Shown: positions 8,961 through 16,662 of the stretch, piece after piece
How the letters are laid out: every line of letters begins with the position of its first letter
Position numbering within the stretch: position 1 is the stretch's first letter
Assembly (NCBI RefSeq): GCF_021654165.1
Contig: NZ_JAKFZN010000001.1
Coordinates: 806,001 to 870,000 of the forward strand
Source: Nereida sp. MMG025
GTDB lineage: Bacteria > Pseudomonadota > Alphaproteobacteria > Rhodobacterales > Rhodobacteraceae
DNA: 64,000 bases
Reading direction: 5' to 3'
Program-made: the position numbers and the translations under genes
The notes under the pieces: model-generated
Told to the model about the DNA's origin: nothing
Databases searched by the model: none
What the model saw: the letters and a program-made list of their open reading frames with translations, nothing else

Positions 8961-9863
8961 CTAGGCTGAAATGTCGATGAAGGTGATCGCCGTTGTCACA
9001 TCACCGCCCATCACCATGAGCGTTGCACCTGTGCTGAGCGTGAGTTCAACACCATCCACGACGGGCGTGGTTTCGGTGATCGTCGGTGCATCGCCACCGT
9101 TGTATTCAACCAGCAACATGTCCTCGCCGTTGACGAAGTCGGTGATTGTCACGGTCTGGGTCACATCGGAAAGGATACGGAAGGTATCGGCCTGTGTTCC
9201 GCCTGTGCCAGTGTCCGAGCCACCAAGGAACAAAATATCATCCCCTGCGCCGCCATTCAGCGTATCGGCTTCAGCGTCAGACGGCACGCCCGACAGCGCA
9301 TTGCCAGCCAGTTGATCATCGCCTGCATCGCCATTCACGACGTCGGCACCTGCACCGCCAAGAACGATATCATCGCCCTCGCCACCGTTCAGGGCATCAT
9401 CACCGGCCAAGCCCGCGATATTGTCTGCGCCACCCAAACCATTGATTGTGTTGGCCACGTCAGACCCTGTCAGGGTTTCGTTGGTATTGTCACCTGTAAT
9501 GTCTGCCGCTGTGGGATCAGTGGGGTCTGTAGGATCCGTAGGGTCGGTGGGATCTGTCGGATCAGTGGGATCTGTCGGATCAGTGGGATCCGTTGGATCG
9601 GTGGGGTCCGTTGGGTCGGTCGGGTCCGTTGGGTCGGTCGGGTCCGTTGGGTCGGTCGGGTCCGTTGGGTCGGTCGGGTCCGTTGGATCAACAGGATCAG
9701 TAGGATCAGTAGGATCAGTAGGATCAGTAGGATCAATCGGGTCAATCGGGTCAACGGGATCAACCGTCTCTTCTTCCTCGTTCGGGTCATCATCGGAGAA
9801 AAATCCGAAGCCCGTTGCGAACATCAACCCCATCAGGGCCAGAACAATAGCAGAGTCGATCAT
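8961..9863 (-). CDS. Membrane-anchored calcium-binding RTX-like protein with long Asp-Pro-Thr tract
   Basis: A 300-residue protein in four parts. First, an N-terminal hydrophobic segment (IVLALMGLMFATGFGFF) that looks like a membrane anchor rather than a cleaved signal. Second, an acidic linker with EEEE. Third, about 28 tandem three-residue units, mostly DPT with a few DPV and DPI (coding 9511-9765). Fourth, glycine/aspartate nonapeptide repeats of the hemolysin type (LGGADNIAGLAGDD, GGEGDDIVLGGAGAD, GDAGDDQLAG), followed by a beta-rich tail. RTX repeats bind calcium and fold outside the cell, so I infer a cell-surface or periplasmic location; the proline tract would be an extended spacer. 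No catalytic domain is seen. Repeat number probably varies between strains. Confidence 0.82.
   Translation of the reverse strand: MIDSAIVLALMGLMFATGFGFFSDDDPNEEEETVDPVDPIDPIDPTDPTDPTDPTDPVDPTDPTDPTDPTDPTDPTDPTDPTDPTDPTDPTDPTDPTDPTDPTDPTDPTDPTDPTDPTAADITGDNTNETLTGSDVANTINGLGGADNIAGLAGDDALNGGEGDDIVLGGAGADVVNGDAGDDQLAGNALSGVPSDAEADTLNGGAGDDILFLGGSDTGTGGTQADTFRILSDVTQTVTITDFVNGEDMLLVEYNGGDAPTITETTPVVDGVELTLSTGATLMVMGGDVTTAITFIDISA
9511..9765 (-). repeat. Tandem 9-bp coding repeat (Asp-Pro-Thr tract)
   Basis: About 255 bases made of roughly 28 copies of a 9-bp unit on the plus strand of the type GGATCNGTN or GGGTCNGTN, encoding Asp-Pro-Thr/Val/Ile on the minus strand. Synonymous sites vary in blocks: GTTGGGTCGGTCGGGTCC is repeated in the middle, and AGGATCAGT repeats at the right end. 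This suggests local block duplications by slippage or unequal crossing-over. Confidence 0.9.
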
Positions 9864-10021
9864 AATGCTGTTCCCTTCACAGACTTATGTAACCGCGCAA
9901 GGGTATCGCACGATCTTCAAAGACAGAAGATAACTCTCATTTAAGGCAAATTCGCGCCGATGAGATGGAAACAGTGGGATGTCATTGCCCCAATTGATCT
10001 GAAAAACGGAGCAATTACGCG
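9864..10021. other. Intergenic region between the RTX-like gene and lolD
   Basis: 158 bases between two minus-strand genes. It should carry the promoter of the RTX-like gene. The sequence is mixed in composition with an AT-rich centre around 9925-9950; no certain promoter, hairpin or small gene was found. A GGGAAC ribosome site precedes the ATG at 9863. Confidence 0.3.
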
Positions 10022-10705
10022 CTATTGCGGCGAAAGTAGTCCCGTATCAAGGCGGACCGTCCGGTCCATCCGTCCAGCCAGCTCAAGGTTGTGGGTCGCG
10101 ATCAGGGCCGACAAGCCTGTCTCTCGCACCAAGCCCATCAGGGTTGAAAACACGTGGTCCGAGGTTTCAGGATCAAGATTGCCTGTCGGCTCGTCTGCCA
10201 GCAAAAGGCGGGGGCCATTGGCCAACGCACGGCAAAAGGCAACGCGCTGTTGTTCCCCTCCGGACAGTTCTGCGGGGCGGTGCGTGGCGCGGTGGCTGAC
10301 GCCGACCTTATCCAGAAGGGCCATGGCACGGTCTTGTGCCTGCTGGACAGACACGCCCGCGGCGCGTTGCGGCAGCGCGATATTTTCCAGCGCCGAAAAT
10401 TCGGGCAGAAGATGGTGGAATTGATAGATAAAGCCAACATCATCGCGCCGCGCGGTTGTGCGCACGCGGTCGGATTGATCCGTCATATCGCGGCCTGCCA
10501 AATGCACACTGCCCTTGTCGGCGGTATCCAACAGTCCCGCAATATGCAGCAGAGTGGATTTACCCGCCCCCGACGGCGCCACAAGGGCCACAACTTCGCC
10601 CGCGTCCAACGACAGATCGATGCCGCGCAGCACATCGATCTGGTTTGGTTTGCCAGCGTTATAGGTTTTGGTCACGCCGACGAGCGACAGAATAGGATCA
10701 CTCAT
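10022..10705 (-). CDS. lolD: Lipoprotein-releasing ABC transporter ATP-binding protein LolD
   Basis: Cytosolic ATPase of the LolCDE-type complex that extracts outer-membrane lipoproteins from the inner membrane. The 227-residue protein contains Walker [13 protein letters not shown], the signature [15 protein letters not shown], Walker [14 protein letters not shown], and the H-loop in [10 protein letters not shown]. Length is normal. Its start overlaps the end of the permease gene upstream by eight bases, so the two are translated together. Alphaproteobacteria usually have one LolC/E-type permease acting as a homodimer (LolF-type), consistent with a single permease gene here. Confidence 0.92.
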   Translation of the reverse strand: MSDPILSLVGVTKTYNAGKPNQIDVLRGIDLSLDAGEVVALVAPSGAGKSTLLHIAGLLDTADKGSVHLAGRDMTDQSDRVRTTARRDDVGFIYQFHHLLPEFSALENIALPQRAAGVSVQQAQDRAMALLDKVGVSHRATHRPAELSGGEQQRVAFCRALANGPRLLLADEPTGNLDPETSDHVFSTLMGLVRETGLSALIATHNLELAGRMDRTVRLDTGLLSPQ

Positions 10706-11978
10706 AGCGCAAAGCCTCGACAGGGTTCATCCGCGCGGCTTTGCGTGCGGGAAAAATGGTGACGGTAAACGACAGGATCAGCGACAGACCAACGGCAGAC
10801 AGCACATCGGCCAGCTGTAGTTTGGCAGGCAGCTGATAGATACCGCGAATGGACGGATCCCAGACCCCGCCGCCTGCAACTGTGTTCACAAGGCTGAAAA
10901 TCGGATCAATATACAGCGCAAAGAGGCACCCAAGCACAACACCGAGAGCCGTGCCGATGATGCCTGTAAATGCCCCGCATATGAAGAAAACCCGCAGAAC
11001 CGACCCTTCGGTAAGCCCCATGGTGCGCAAGATACCAATGTCGCGCCCCTTGTTTTTGACCAACATGATCAGTCCCGACACAATGTTCATCGCCGCGATC
11101 AGAACGAGAATGGACAAGATGATAAACATCACGTTGTCCTCGATATCCAGCGCCCGCAGGAAGGCGCCGCTGGCGTCTTTCCATGTCCAAACCAATGCGC
11201 GATCCCCACCCGCGCGCAGCAGAGGAACGGTAAGGTCATCCACACGGTCAGGATTGCGCACCATTACCTCGATCTCGTCGGCCGCCCCTTCGCGGTTAAA
11301 GAAGGACTGTGCTTGGGCAAAAGGCATGTAGATACGTGTTTGATCAATATCGTAGCGGCCAGCGGTGAAGATATACACCACCTCATAGGCCATAACGCGC
11401 GGCTTGGTGCCAAAGGGGGTGCGCGCCCCATTGGGAGAGATAATCTTGATGCGGTCCCCAGGGATCAGCCCCAACTCGCGCGCCACACCAGAGCCGATGG
11501 CAACACCTTGGTCAAACAGGGAAATGTCTCCAAGCGCGTCGTCAGGTGCTACGACACGCGGGATGCCCAAAAGATCGTCATAGGTGATGCCGTATACCTG
11601 AACGCCGGCGTTGCGATCGGCATTGTTGGCCATGACATTGCCTTTGATCAGCGGTGCTGCGCGCGTCACGCCTTCGACCTCGCGAAGGCGTGCGGCCATT
11701 GCATCGAAGTCTTCAATCACGCGGCTTGCGCCGCCATTGGCCTGAATTTCAGAGGTTTGATACACGGTCACATGGGCATTGGCCCCAAGGATCGTATCGA
11801 CAAATTCAGCCCGAAACCCCGCCCTAACGGCCAAGGTCGCAATCAAGGCAAAAACGGCCAGCGTGATCCCGATCAGGCTGATCCACGTCATAGTGCTGAC
11901 GCCCCCTTCGCTGCGTTTGGCACGCAGGTATCGCCACGCGATCATCCATTCAAAAGGGGCAAAGGGTTTGTTGGACAT
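10698..11978 (-). CDS. Lipoprotein-releasing ABC transporter permease (LolC/E or LolF type)
   Basis: A 426-residue inner-membrane permease with four transmembrane helices: one near residues 25-47 ([20 protein letters not shown]), then a large periplasmic MacB-like domain, then three helices at the C-terminal FtsX domain ([56 protein letters not shown]). The N-terminal [12 protein letters not shown] and C-terminal [12 protein letters not shown] are LolC/E family hallmarks. It partners LolD, encoded immediately downstream with an 8-base overlap. Only one permease gene is present here, as expected for a homodimeric alphaproteobacterial system. The upstream region 11979-12093 carries dispersed repeats. 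Confidence 0.9.
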   Translation of the reverse strand: MSNKPFAPFEWMIAWRYLRAKRSEGGVSTMTWISLIGITLAVFALIATLAVRAGFRAEFVDTILGANAHVTVYQTSEIQANGGASRVIEDFDAMAARLREVEGVTRAAPLIKGNVMANNADRNAGVQVYGITYDDLLGIPRVVAPDDALGDISLFDQGVAIGSGVARELGLIPGDRIKIISPNGARTPFGTKPRVMAYEVVYIFTAGRYDIDQTRIYMPFAQAQSFFNREGAADEIEVMVRNPDRVDDLTVPLLRAGGDRALVWTWKDASGAFLRALDIEDNVMFIILSILVLIAAMNIVSGLIMLVKNKGRDIGILRTMGLTEGSVLRVFFICGAFTGIIGTALGVVLGCLFALYIDPIFSLVNTVAGGGVWDPSIRGIYQLPAKLQLADVLSAVGLSLILSFTVTIFPARKAARMNPVEALRYE

Positions 11979-12021
11979 GCTCGGGTCTCTGTTTTGTTTG
12001 GATTAGTCTATCTAACGCGGC

Positions 12022-12043
12022 GGTGGGTTAAAACCCACCTTAC
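12022..12043. repeat. Dispersed palindrome, copy 3
   Basis: GGTGGGTT-AA-AACCCACC followed by TTAC is a perfect 8-bp inverted repeat with the same layout as copies at 2453 and 6797 (GGTGGRTT, two-base centre, AAYCCACC, TTAC). It lies between the lol operon and the DUF2937 gene. Confidence 0.55.
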
Positions 12044-12046
12044 ACA

Positions 12047-12093
12047 TGGGGGCCAGCCCCCAAACCCCCGAGGTATTTGGCCAACAATGAAGA
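12047..12093. repeat. GC-rich hairpin and REP-like element
   Basis: TGGGGGC-CA-GCCCCCA (12047-12062) is a perfect stem, followed by AACCCCCGAGGTATTTGGCC and a short A-rich segment. From memory, intergenic sequences of this form (a G/C stem, then CCCCCGAGGTATTT) are scattered through Rhodobacteraceae chromosomes, so I call it a dispersed element. It may also act as a terminator for the minus-strand DUF2937 gene. Confidence 0.5.
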
Positions 12094-12597
12094 TCAGGCA
12101 GGCTTGGGCTGCTTGCGGCGAAACAGGCGCGCGATGATCCGCCCAACTGCGGTGCTGCTGCCCCACCCGATGACGTAGCCTGCAAACGCAAAGAGGATGC
12201 CTTGGGGGGTCAGTTGCACTGCGGGTTCAAAGCTATGCCACGCGGCCTTGGCGATATCGGGATCGGTCAGGCGTGGAAAGTGCAGCAGTTTTTGCGTGGT
12301 GCTTGCGCCTTGTAGGGCGGCAAGATCGGCCTGAAGCCTATCGGCGCGTGCAATTGTTGCTGACATGTCTTTACTGCGCTGGCCCACGAAATCACTGCCT
12401 GCCATAGCCTCGAGGGCGGCAGCGCGGGTCAGGCCGAATTCACGCGCGGAGGTGTCGAAATCTTCGACAACGCGGTTCAACTCGTCCACGGCCCCGCCCA
12501 AGCGTTGCACGTATTGTTGCGCGTATTCGGGGAATTGCGCAGTCAACGCCCCGCCGCACAGACCAAGGCCCACAGCAAGGGAGCGCAGCAGCCGCAT
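12094..12597 (-). CDS. DUF2937 family membrane protein
   Basis: A 167-residue protein with a hydrophobic N-terminal segment (LRSLAVGLGLCGGALTAQFPEYAQQYVQRLGG), a helical soluble middle, and a C-terminal transmembrane segment (GILFAFAGYVIGWGSSTAVG) followed by basic residues RRKQPKP. The QFPEYAQQYVQRLGGAVDEL segment is characteristic of DUF2937, a family of unknown function. It lies three bases downstream of proS on the same strand and is probably co-transcribed with it; the same proS-DUF2937-lol order is, to my knowledge, common in this family of bacteria. Function unknown. Confidence 0.8.
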   Translation of the reverse strand: MRLLRSLAVGLGLCGGALTAQFPEYAQQYVQRLGGAVDELNRVVEDFDTSAREFGLTRAAALEAMAGSDFVGQRSKDMSATIARADRLQADLAALQGASTTQKLLHFPRLTDPDIAKAAWHSFEPAVQLTPQGILFAFAGYVIGWGSSTAVGRIIARLFRRKQPKPA

Positions 12598-12600
12598 GGA

Positions 12601-13941
12601 TCAGGCAGCCTTGCCGTAGATTTGCGCAATGCGCAGCACAGCCTGTTCGGGCGGCATTTCTTCGCTTTCGCCGGTGCGGCGGCTGGTCAGTTCGACCACC
12701 CCATTCTTGAGCCCACGCGGACCAACGGTGATGCGCCATGGCAGGCCGATCAGGTCCATGGTAGCGAATTTTCCGCCAGCGCCCATTTTGCGGTCATCGT
12801 ACAGCGGCTCAAGGCCAAGTGCGGTGATGCTGTCGTAAAGTGCCTGACAGGCAGCATCAGCCTCTGCATCGCCGGTCTTGAGGTTGACGATCCCGCAGTG
12901 GAACGGCGTGACCCCTTCGGGCCAGATGATGCCTTTGTCGTCATGGCTGGCTTCGATAATCGCGCCAAGCAAACGCGATACGCCAATGCCGTGACTGCCC
13001 ATGTGTACAGGCACGACCTTGCCATCTGGTCCCTGCACGGTCGCGCCCATCGCTTCGGAATACTTTGTGCCAAAGTAGAAGATCTGACCCACCTCGATGC
13101 CGCGTGCGGTGCGGCGGCGGTCCTCAGGCACCTGCATGAACAGTGCCTCGTCATGGGTTTCATCGGTGCGCGCGTAACGCGATGTGAATTCCTCCATCAC
13201 GGCGGCGCATTGGGCCACGTCATCAAAATCCACGGCGCGATCCCCGAAGGTCAGATCTGTGATTTCGCTGTCATAGAACACTTCGCTTTCGCCTGTATCG
13301 GCCAGCACCAAAAACTCATGCGTGTCGTCGCCCCCCATTGCGCCACTGTCGGCGCGCATCGGGATGGCCTGAAGCCCCATACGTTCGTAGGAGCGCAGGT
13401 AAGTAACAAGGTGGCGGTTGTAGGCATGCAGCGCGTCTTCTTTGGTCAGATCAAAGTTATAGCCATCTTTCATAAGGAACTCGCGACCACGCATCACACC
13501 GAAACGAGGACGGCGTTCATCACGGAATTTCCACTGGATTTGATACATCGTCAGCGGCAGGTCTTTGTAGCTCGAAACATTCGAGCGGAAGATGTCGGTG
13601 ATCAACTCTTCTGCGGTTGGCGTAAAAAGCATCTCGTGGTCATGGCGGTCCTTGATGCGCAGCATTTCATCGCCGAAGGCATCATATCGCCCGCTTTCTC
13701 GCCACAAATCAGCGGATTGGATCGTGGGCATAAGCATCGCCATGTGACCTGCGCGCGCCTGTTCTTCGTGCACAATGTTTTCGATTTTTTTGAGAACCTT
13801 GTAGCCCAAAGGCAGCCATGAATAGATGCCTGCGCTGGATTGTTTGATCATCCCTGCACGCAGCATATAGCGGTGGCTGACGATGGATGCCTCGGAAGGG
13901 GTTTCCTTGAGGACGGGCAGGAAATAACGGCTCAGGCGCAT
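12601..13941 (-). CDS. proS: Prolyl-tRNA synthetase
   Basis: Class II aminoacyl-tRNA synthetase that charges tRNA-Pro. The 446-residue protein shows class II motif 1 ([20 protein letters not shown]), motif 2 ([30 protein letters not shown], quoted only in part elsewhere) and motif 3 ([17 protein letters not shown]), then the anticodon-binding domain with [11 protein letters not shown]. It lacks the 180-residue editing insertion of the Escherichia coli type, as is normal for alphaproteobacteria. I take the ATG at 13941 ([15 protein letters not shown]) as start because family members begin there; an in-frame ATG at 13953 is also possible and neither has a strong ribosome site. DUF2937 follows directly. 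Confidence 0.93.
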   Translation of the reverse strand: MRLSRYFLPVLKETPSEASIVSHRYMLRAGMIKQSSAGIYSWLPLGYKVLKKIENIVHEEQARAGHMAMLMPTIQSADLWRESGRYDAFGDEMLRIKDRHDHEMLFTPTAEELITDIFRSNVSSYKDLPLTMYQIQWKFRDERRPRFGVMRGREFLMKDGYNFDLTKEDALHAYNRHLVTYLRSYERMGLQAIPMRADSGAMGGDDTHEFLVLADTGESEVFYDSEITDLTFGDRAVDFDDVAQCAAVMEEFTSRYARTDETHDEALFMQVPEDRRRTARGIEVGQIFYFGTKYSEAMGATVQGPDGKVVPVHMGSHGIGVSRLLGAIIEASHDDKGIIWPEGVTPFHCGIVNLKTGDAEADAACQALYDSITALGLEPLYDDRKMGAGGKFATMDLIGLPWRITVGPRGLKNGVVELTSRRTGESEEMPPEQAVLRIAQIYGKAA

Positions 13942-14167
13942 GGGACGGCTCATTCATGTGATTTGTGATTGCCAAAACGTCTAGGCAAAGGCGCAGGCCT
14001 TGGCAATGTGGGAATGAACTCTGCACCAATGCGATGACAGCCACATGACGTGATATCACAGGGCCGTGACCAGGGTGATCCCGATCACGCCCCTGTGCGT
14101 AAGCCAATACACAAAGCGCCATTCACACAACTTTCGTGCTTTGACTTACACAAGGGAAATAAGAACC

Positions 14168-14683
14168 ATGAAAACGATCTTCAAGACTTTCGCCACCACT
14201 GCCGTGGCTGTCACATTTGGCACCGCAGCCAGCGCAAATACCATTGTCGATATCGCAGCGGCAGACGAGCGTTTCTCGACCCTCGTTGCGGCTGTAACGG
14301 CGGCTGGATTGGTCGAGACTCTGCAGGGCGATGGCCCATTTACGGTGTACGCCCCTGTCAACGATGCCTTTGCCGCGCTGCCCGACGGCACGGTTGAGAC
14401 ATTGTTGCAGCCCGAAAACAAAGGCGATCTGACAAATGTCCTGCTTTACCATGTGGATGATCGCAAACTGACCGCCGAGATGATCCCGGGGGGGTCGAAC
14501 TACTTCAAACCGATCCTTGCCAGCGAACGTCTGTGCATCACCAAAGGCGCAGATGGCGTGTCGATTGCGGATGGCACTGGCGAAATGGCCAATGTCATCA
14601 TCGCCAATATCGAAGCGGACAACGGTGTGATCCACGTGATCGACAAGGTTCTTTTGCCCGGCACACGCCCCGCCTGCCACTAA
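14168..14683 (+). CDS. Secreted fasciclin-domain protein
   Basis: A 171-residue protein with a Sec signal peptide (MKTIFKTFATTAVAVTFGTAASA, cleavage probably after ASA) and one complete fasciclin (FAS1) domain. The FAS1 hallmarks are FSTLVAAVTAAGLVETLQ, the H1 motif GPFTVYAPVNDAFAALP, LLYHVDDRKLTAEM and the H2-like NGVIHVIDKVLLP. FAS1 proteins are extracellular or periplasmic and are linked to adhesion; the role here is unknown. The start at 14168 is preceded by AAGGGAAAT, whereas an upstream in-frame ATG at 14066 would add a non-signal extension. A strong terminator follows at 14704-14737, so it is monocistronic. Confidence 0.88.
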   Translation: MKTIFKTFATTAVAVTFGTAASANTIVDIAAADERFSTLVAAVTAAGLVETLQGDGPFTVYAPVNDAFAALPDGTVETLLQPENKGDLTNVLLYHVDDRKLTAEMIPGGSNYFKPILASERLCITKGADGVSIADGTGEMANVIIANIEADNGVIHVIDKVLLPGTRPACH

Positions 14684-14703
14684 AGAACGCGTATCTTGCA
14701 ACA

Positions 14704-14737
14704 GACCCCGCCCGCATATCGCAGGCGGGGTCTTTTG
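14704..14737 (+). terminator. Rho-independent terminator after the fasciclin gene
   Basis: GACCCCGCC pairs with GGCGGGGTC over a short loop and is followed by TTTT. It begins 20 bases after the fasciclin stop codon. Confidence 0.88.
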
Positions 14738-14818
14738 TCAGAACGGCCCAGTTTTGCGCATCTGACTTGAAACCCTGCATCCCTTGGGCAATGTAGAGAG
14801 ACAAGCAGGAGCGCAACC

Positions 14819-15928
14819 ATGGCCTTACCCGTCGAACAACAAGCAAAATACTGGGGCATTGCGGCTGTGGTCGTCTTTGCCGTGCTGTGGTTTCTGGGCG
14901 ATGTGATTTTGCCATTCGTATTGGGCGGGGCCATCGCTTATTGTTTGGATCCCATTGCCGACAGGCTTGAAAAAATGGGGGCCAGTCGCGTTTTGGCCAC
15001 TGTGATTATCACGGTTGTCGCCGTGCTGTTTTTCGTTTTGGCGTTCTTGCTCGTCATTCCCACCTTGATTGAACAAACGGGCCAACTGATCAACACGGCC
15101 CCCGATCTTTTCGACCGGCTGCGCGTGGCCCTGACCGAACGATTTCCATCCCTGATTGACGCCGATTCAGTCATGCGCAAACAGCTTGCCAGTATCGGCG
15201 AGACGATCCAGGCCAAGGGCGGCGAGCTGATCGAAGGGGTTTTGACTTCTGCCGCGGGGCTTTTGAACATCATCGTCTTGATCGTCTTGGTCCCCGTGGT
15301 GGCGTTTTATCTGCTGCTGGATTGGGACAATATGGTCGCGCGCATTGATGATTTACTGCCCCGCGATCACGCGCCGACCGTTCGCCGACTGGGACGCGAA
15401 ATCGACAATACGCTGGCAAGTTTCATACGCGGCATGGGCACGGTCTGTTTGGTCCTTGGGACGTATTATGCAATCGCGCTGATGGTCGTGGGACTGCAAT
15501 TTGGTCTGGTTGTTGGCTTTATTGCAGGGCTTATCACGTTCATTCCTTATGTCGGTGCGCTTGTGGGGGGGCTGCTGGCCATTGGTCTGGCGCTGTTTCA
15601 GTTCTGGGGCGGCACACAAATGGTGGACGGGCAAAGCGTTCAGGTTGCAACCGATTGGGTCCGCATTGGTCTGGTTGCCGCGATTTTCGTGCTTGGTCAG
15701 GTGATGGAAGGCAATGTTCTGACGCCAAAACTGGTGGGAAATTCTGTGGGTCTGCACCCTGTGTGGCTCATCTTTTCGCTGTCCGTGTTCGGGTCGATCT
15801 TCGGGTTCGTGGGGATGCTGGTCGCGGTCCCGGTGGCCGCGATGATTGGCGTGCTGGTGCGATTTGGCTTGCAGCACTACAAGACAGGGCGCCTTTACCG
15901 CGGTCTTGATCAGGCCGATGATAAATGA
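14819..15928 (+). CDS. AI-2E family transporter (PerM/TqsA-like)
   Basis: A 369-residue inner-membrane protein with about seven to eight helices. Family features are the paired N-terminal helices (IAAVVVFAVLWFLGDVILP, FVLGGAIAYCLDP), the amphipathic middle region DRLRVALTERFP, and the C-terminal block ITFIPYVGALVGGLLAIG and LVGNSVGLHPVWLIFSLSVFG with the conserved GNSVGLHP. The AI-2E/DUF20 family includes AI-2 exporters and Na+/H+ antiporters; the substrate here is not known. An AGCAGGAGCG ribosome site precedes the ATG. Its last four bases overlap the start of hdaA, so the two are translationally coupled. Confidence 0.85.
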   Translation: MALPVEQQAKYWGIAAVVVFAVLWFLGDVILPFVLGGAIAYCLDPIADRLEKMGASRVLATVIITVVAVLFFVLAFLLVIPTLIEQTGQLINTAPDLFDRLRVALTERFPSLIDADSVMRKQLASIGETIQAKGGELIEGVLTSAAGLLNIIVLIVLVPVVAFYLLLDWDNMVARIDDLLPRDHAPTVRRLGREIDNTLASFIRGMGTVCLVLGTYYAIALMVVGLQFGLVVGFIAGLITFIPYVGALVGGLLAIGLALFQFWGGTQMVDGQSVQVATDWVRIGLVAAIFVLGQVMEGNVLTPKLVGNSVGLHPVWLIFSLSVFGSIFGFVGMLVAVPVAAMIGVLVRFGLQHYKTGRLYRGLDQADDK

Positions 15929-16593
15929 GCAGCGAACAACTGACGTTTGATTTGCCAAGCAAACCTGCCTTGGGCCGCGATGACTTTTTTGTCTCGCCAA
16001 GCAATGCAGTGGCCCTTGCCACGCTGGAAGATCACGCACACTGGCCGTTGGGAAAACTGATCCTGAGCGGCCCGACGGGCGCGGGCAAAACCCATCTGAC
16101 CAATGTCTGGGCCGCACAAACAGGGGCCGCAATCGTGCAGGCCGACCAGATTGATCCAACTTTGCAAGACACCTTCGTGGCCGTCGAAGATGTGCCAAAG
16201 ATCGCATCCGACGCACAGGCGCAAGAGGCGCTGTTTCATCTGCACAACGCTATTCTTGCACGCGGCGGGCGTTTGCTGATGACGGGCGCTGGTGCGCCCT
16301 CGGCTTGGCCAATTACTCTGCCCGACTTGGCCAGCCGTTTACAGGGCACGAATGTGGCCCACCTTGGGCCCCCTGATGATGCGCTACTGACGGCTGTTCT
16401 GGTCAAACTGTTTAATGACAGACAACTGTCACCGACCCCGCCGCTGTTGACCTATCTGATCCGCTACATGGATCGCAGCTTCGACAGTGCGGCAACACTG
16501 GTCGCCGAGATGGACCGCCGCGCCTTGGCTGAAGGGCGCAAAATAAGCCGTGATCTGGCCCGCGATGTATTGGACAGCCTACCGCAAGGGTGA
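15925..16593 (+). CDS. hdaA: DnaA-related regulatory inactivator HdaA
   Basis: A 222-residue AAA+ protein resembling the ATPase domain of DnaA without the DNA-binding domain IV. The N-terminus SEQLTFDLPSKPALGRDDFFVSPSNAVALA contains the QLTFDLP motif, which matches the QL-F clamp-binding motif of Hda proteins. Walker A is SGPTGAGKTHLTN near residue 50. Hda/HdaA bind the sliding clamp and stimulate ATP hydrolysis by DnaA, limiting re-initiation. A sensor II arginine region near AATLVAEMDRRAL is present. It overlaps the AI-2E gene by four bases and precedes ppk1, a conserved order in related bacteria as far as I know. Confidence 0.87.
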   Translation: MSSEQLTFDLPSKPALGRDDFFVSPSNAVALATLEDHAHWPLGKLILSGPTGAGKTHLTNVWAAQTGAAIVQADQIDPTLQDTFVAVEDVPKIASDAQAQEALFHLHNAILARGGRLLMTGAGAPSAWPITLPDLASRLQGTNVAHLGPPDDALLTAVLVKLFNDRQLSPTPPLLTYLIRYMDRSFDSAATLVAEMDRRALAEGRKISRDLARDVLDSLPQG

Positions 16594-16662
16594 TTTGCGA
16601 TTTGCAGGCATCTGGGGCATAAAGCAGCCTTGCCCACCCAGAAAGCTGCGCCGTAACGCCTT

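Noticed and set aside
9511-9765. Tandem repeat considered as a CRISPR-like array
   Set aside because: The units are 9 bp without spacers and encode Asp-Pro-Thr in frame; no cas genes are present.
9421-9933. Long plus-strand reading frame rich in Gly-Ser-Val, opposite the Asp-Pro-Thr tract
   Set aside because: It is the antisense of the 9-bp repeat. The minus-strand frame has a membrane anchor, RTX repeats and a terminator; the plus frame has none.
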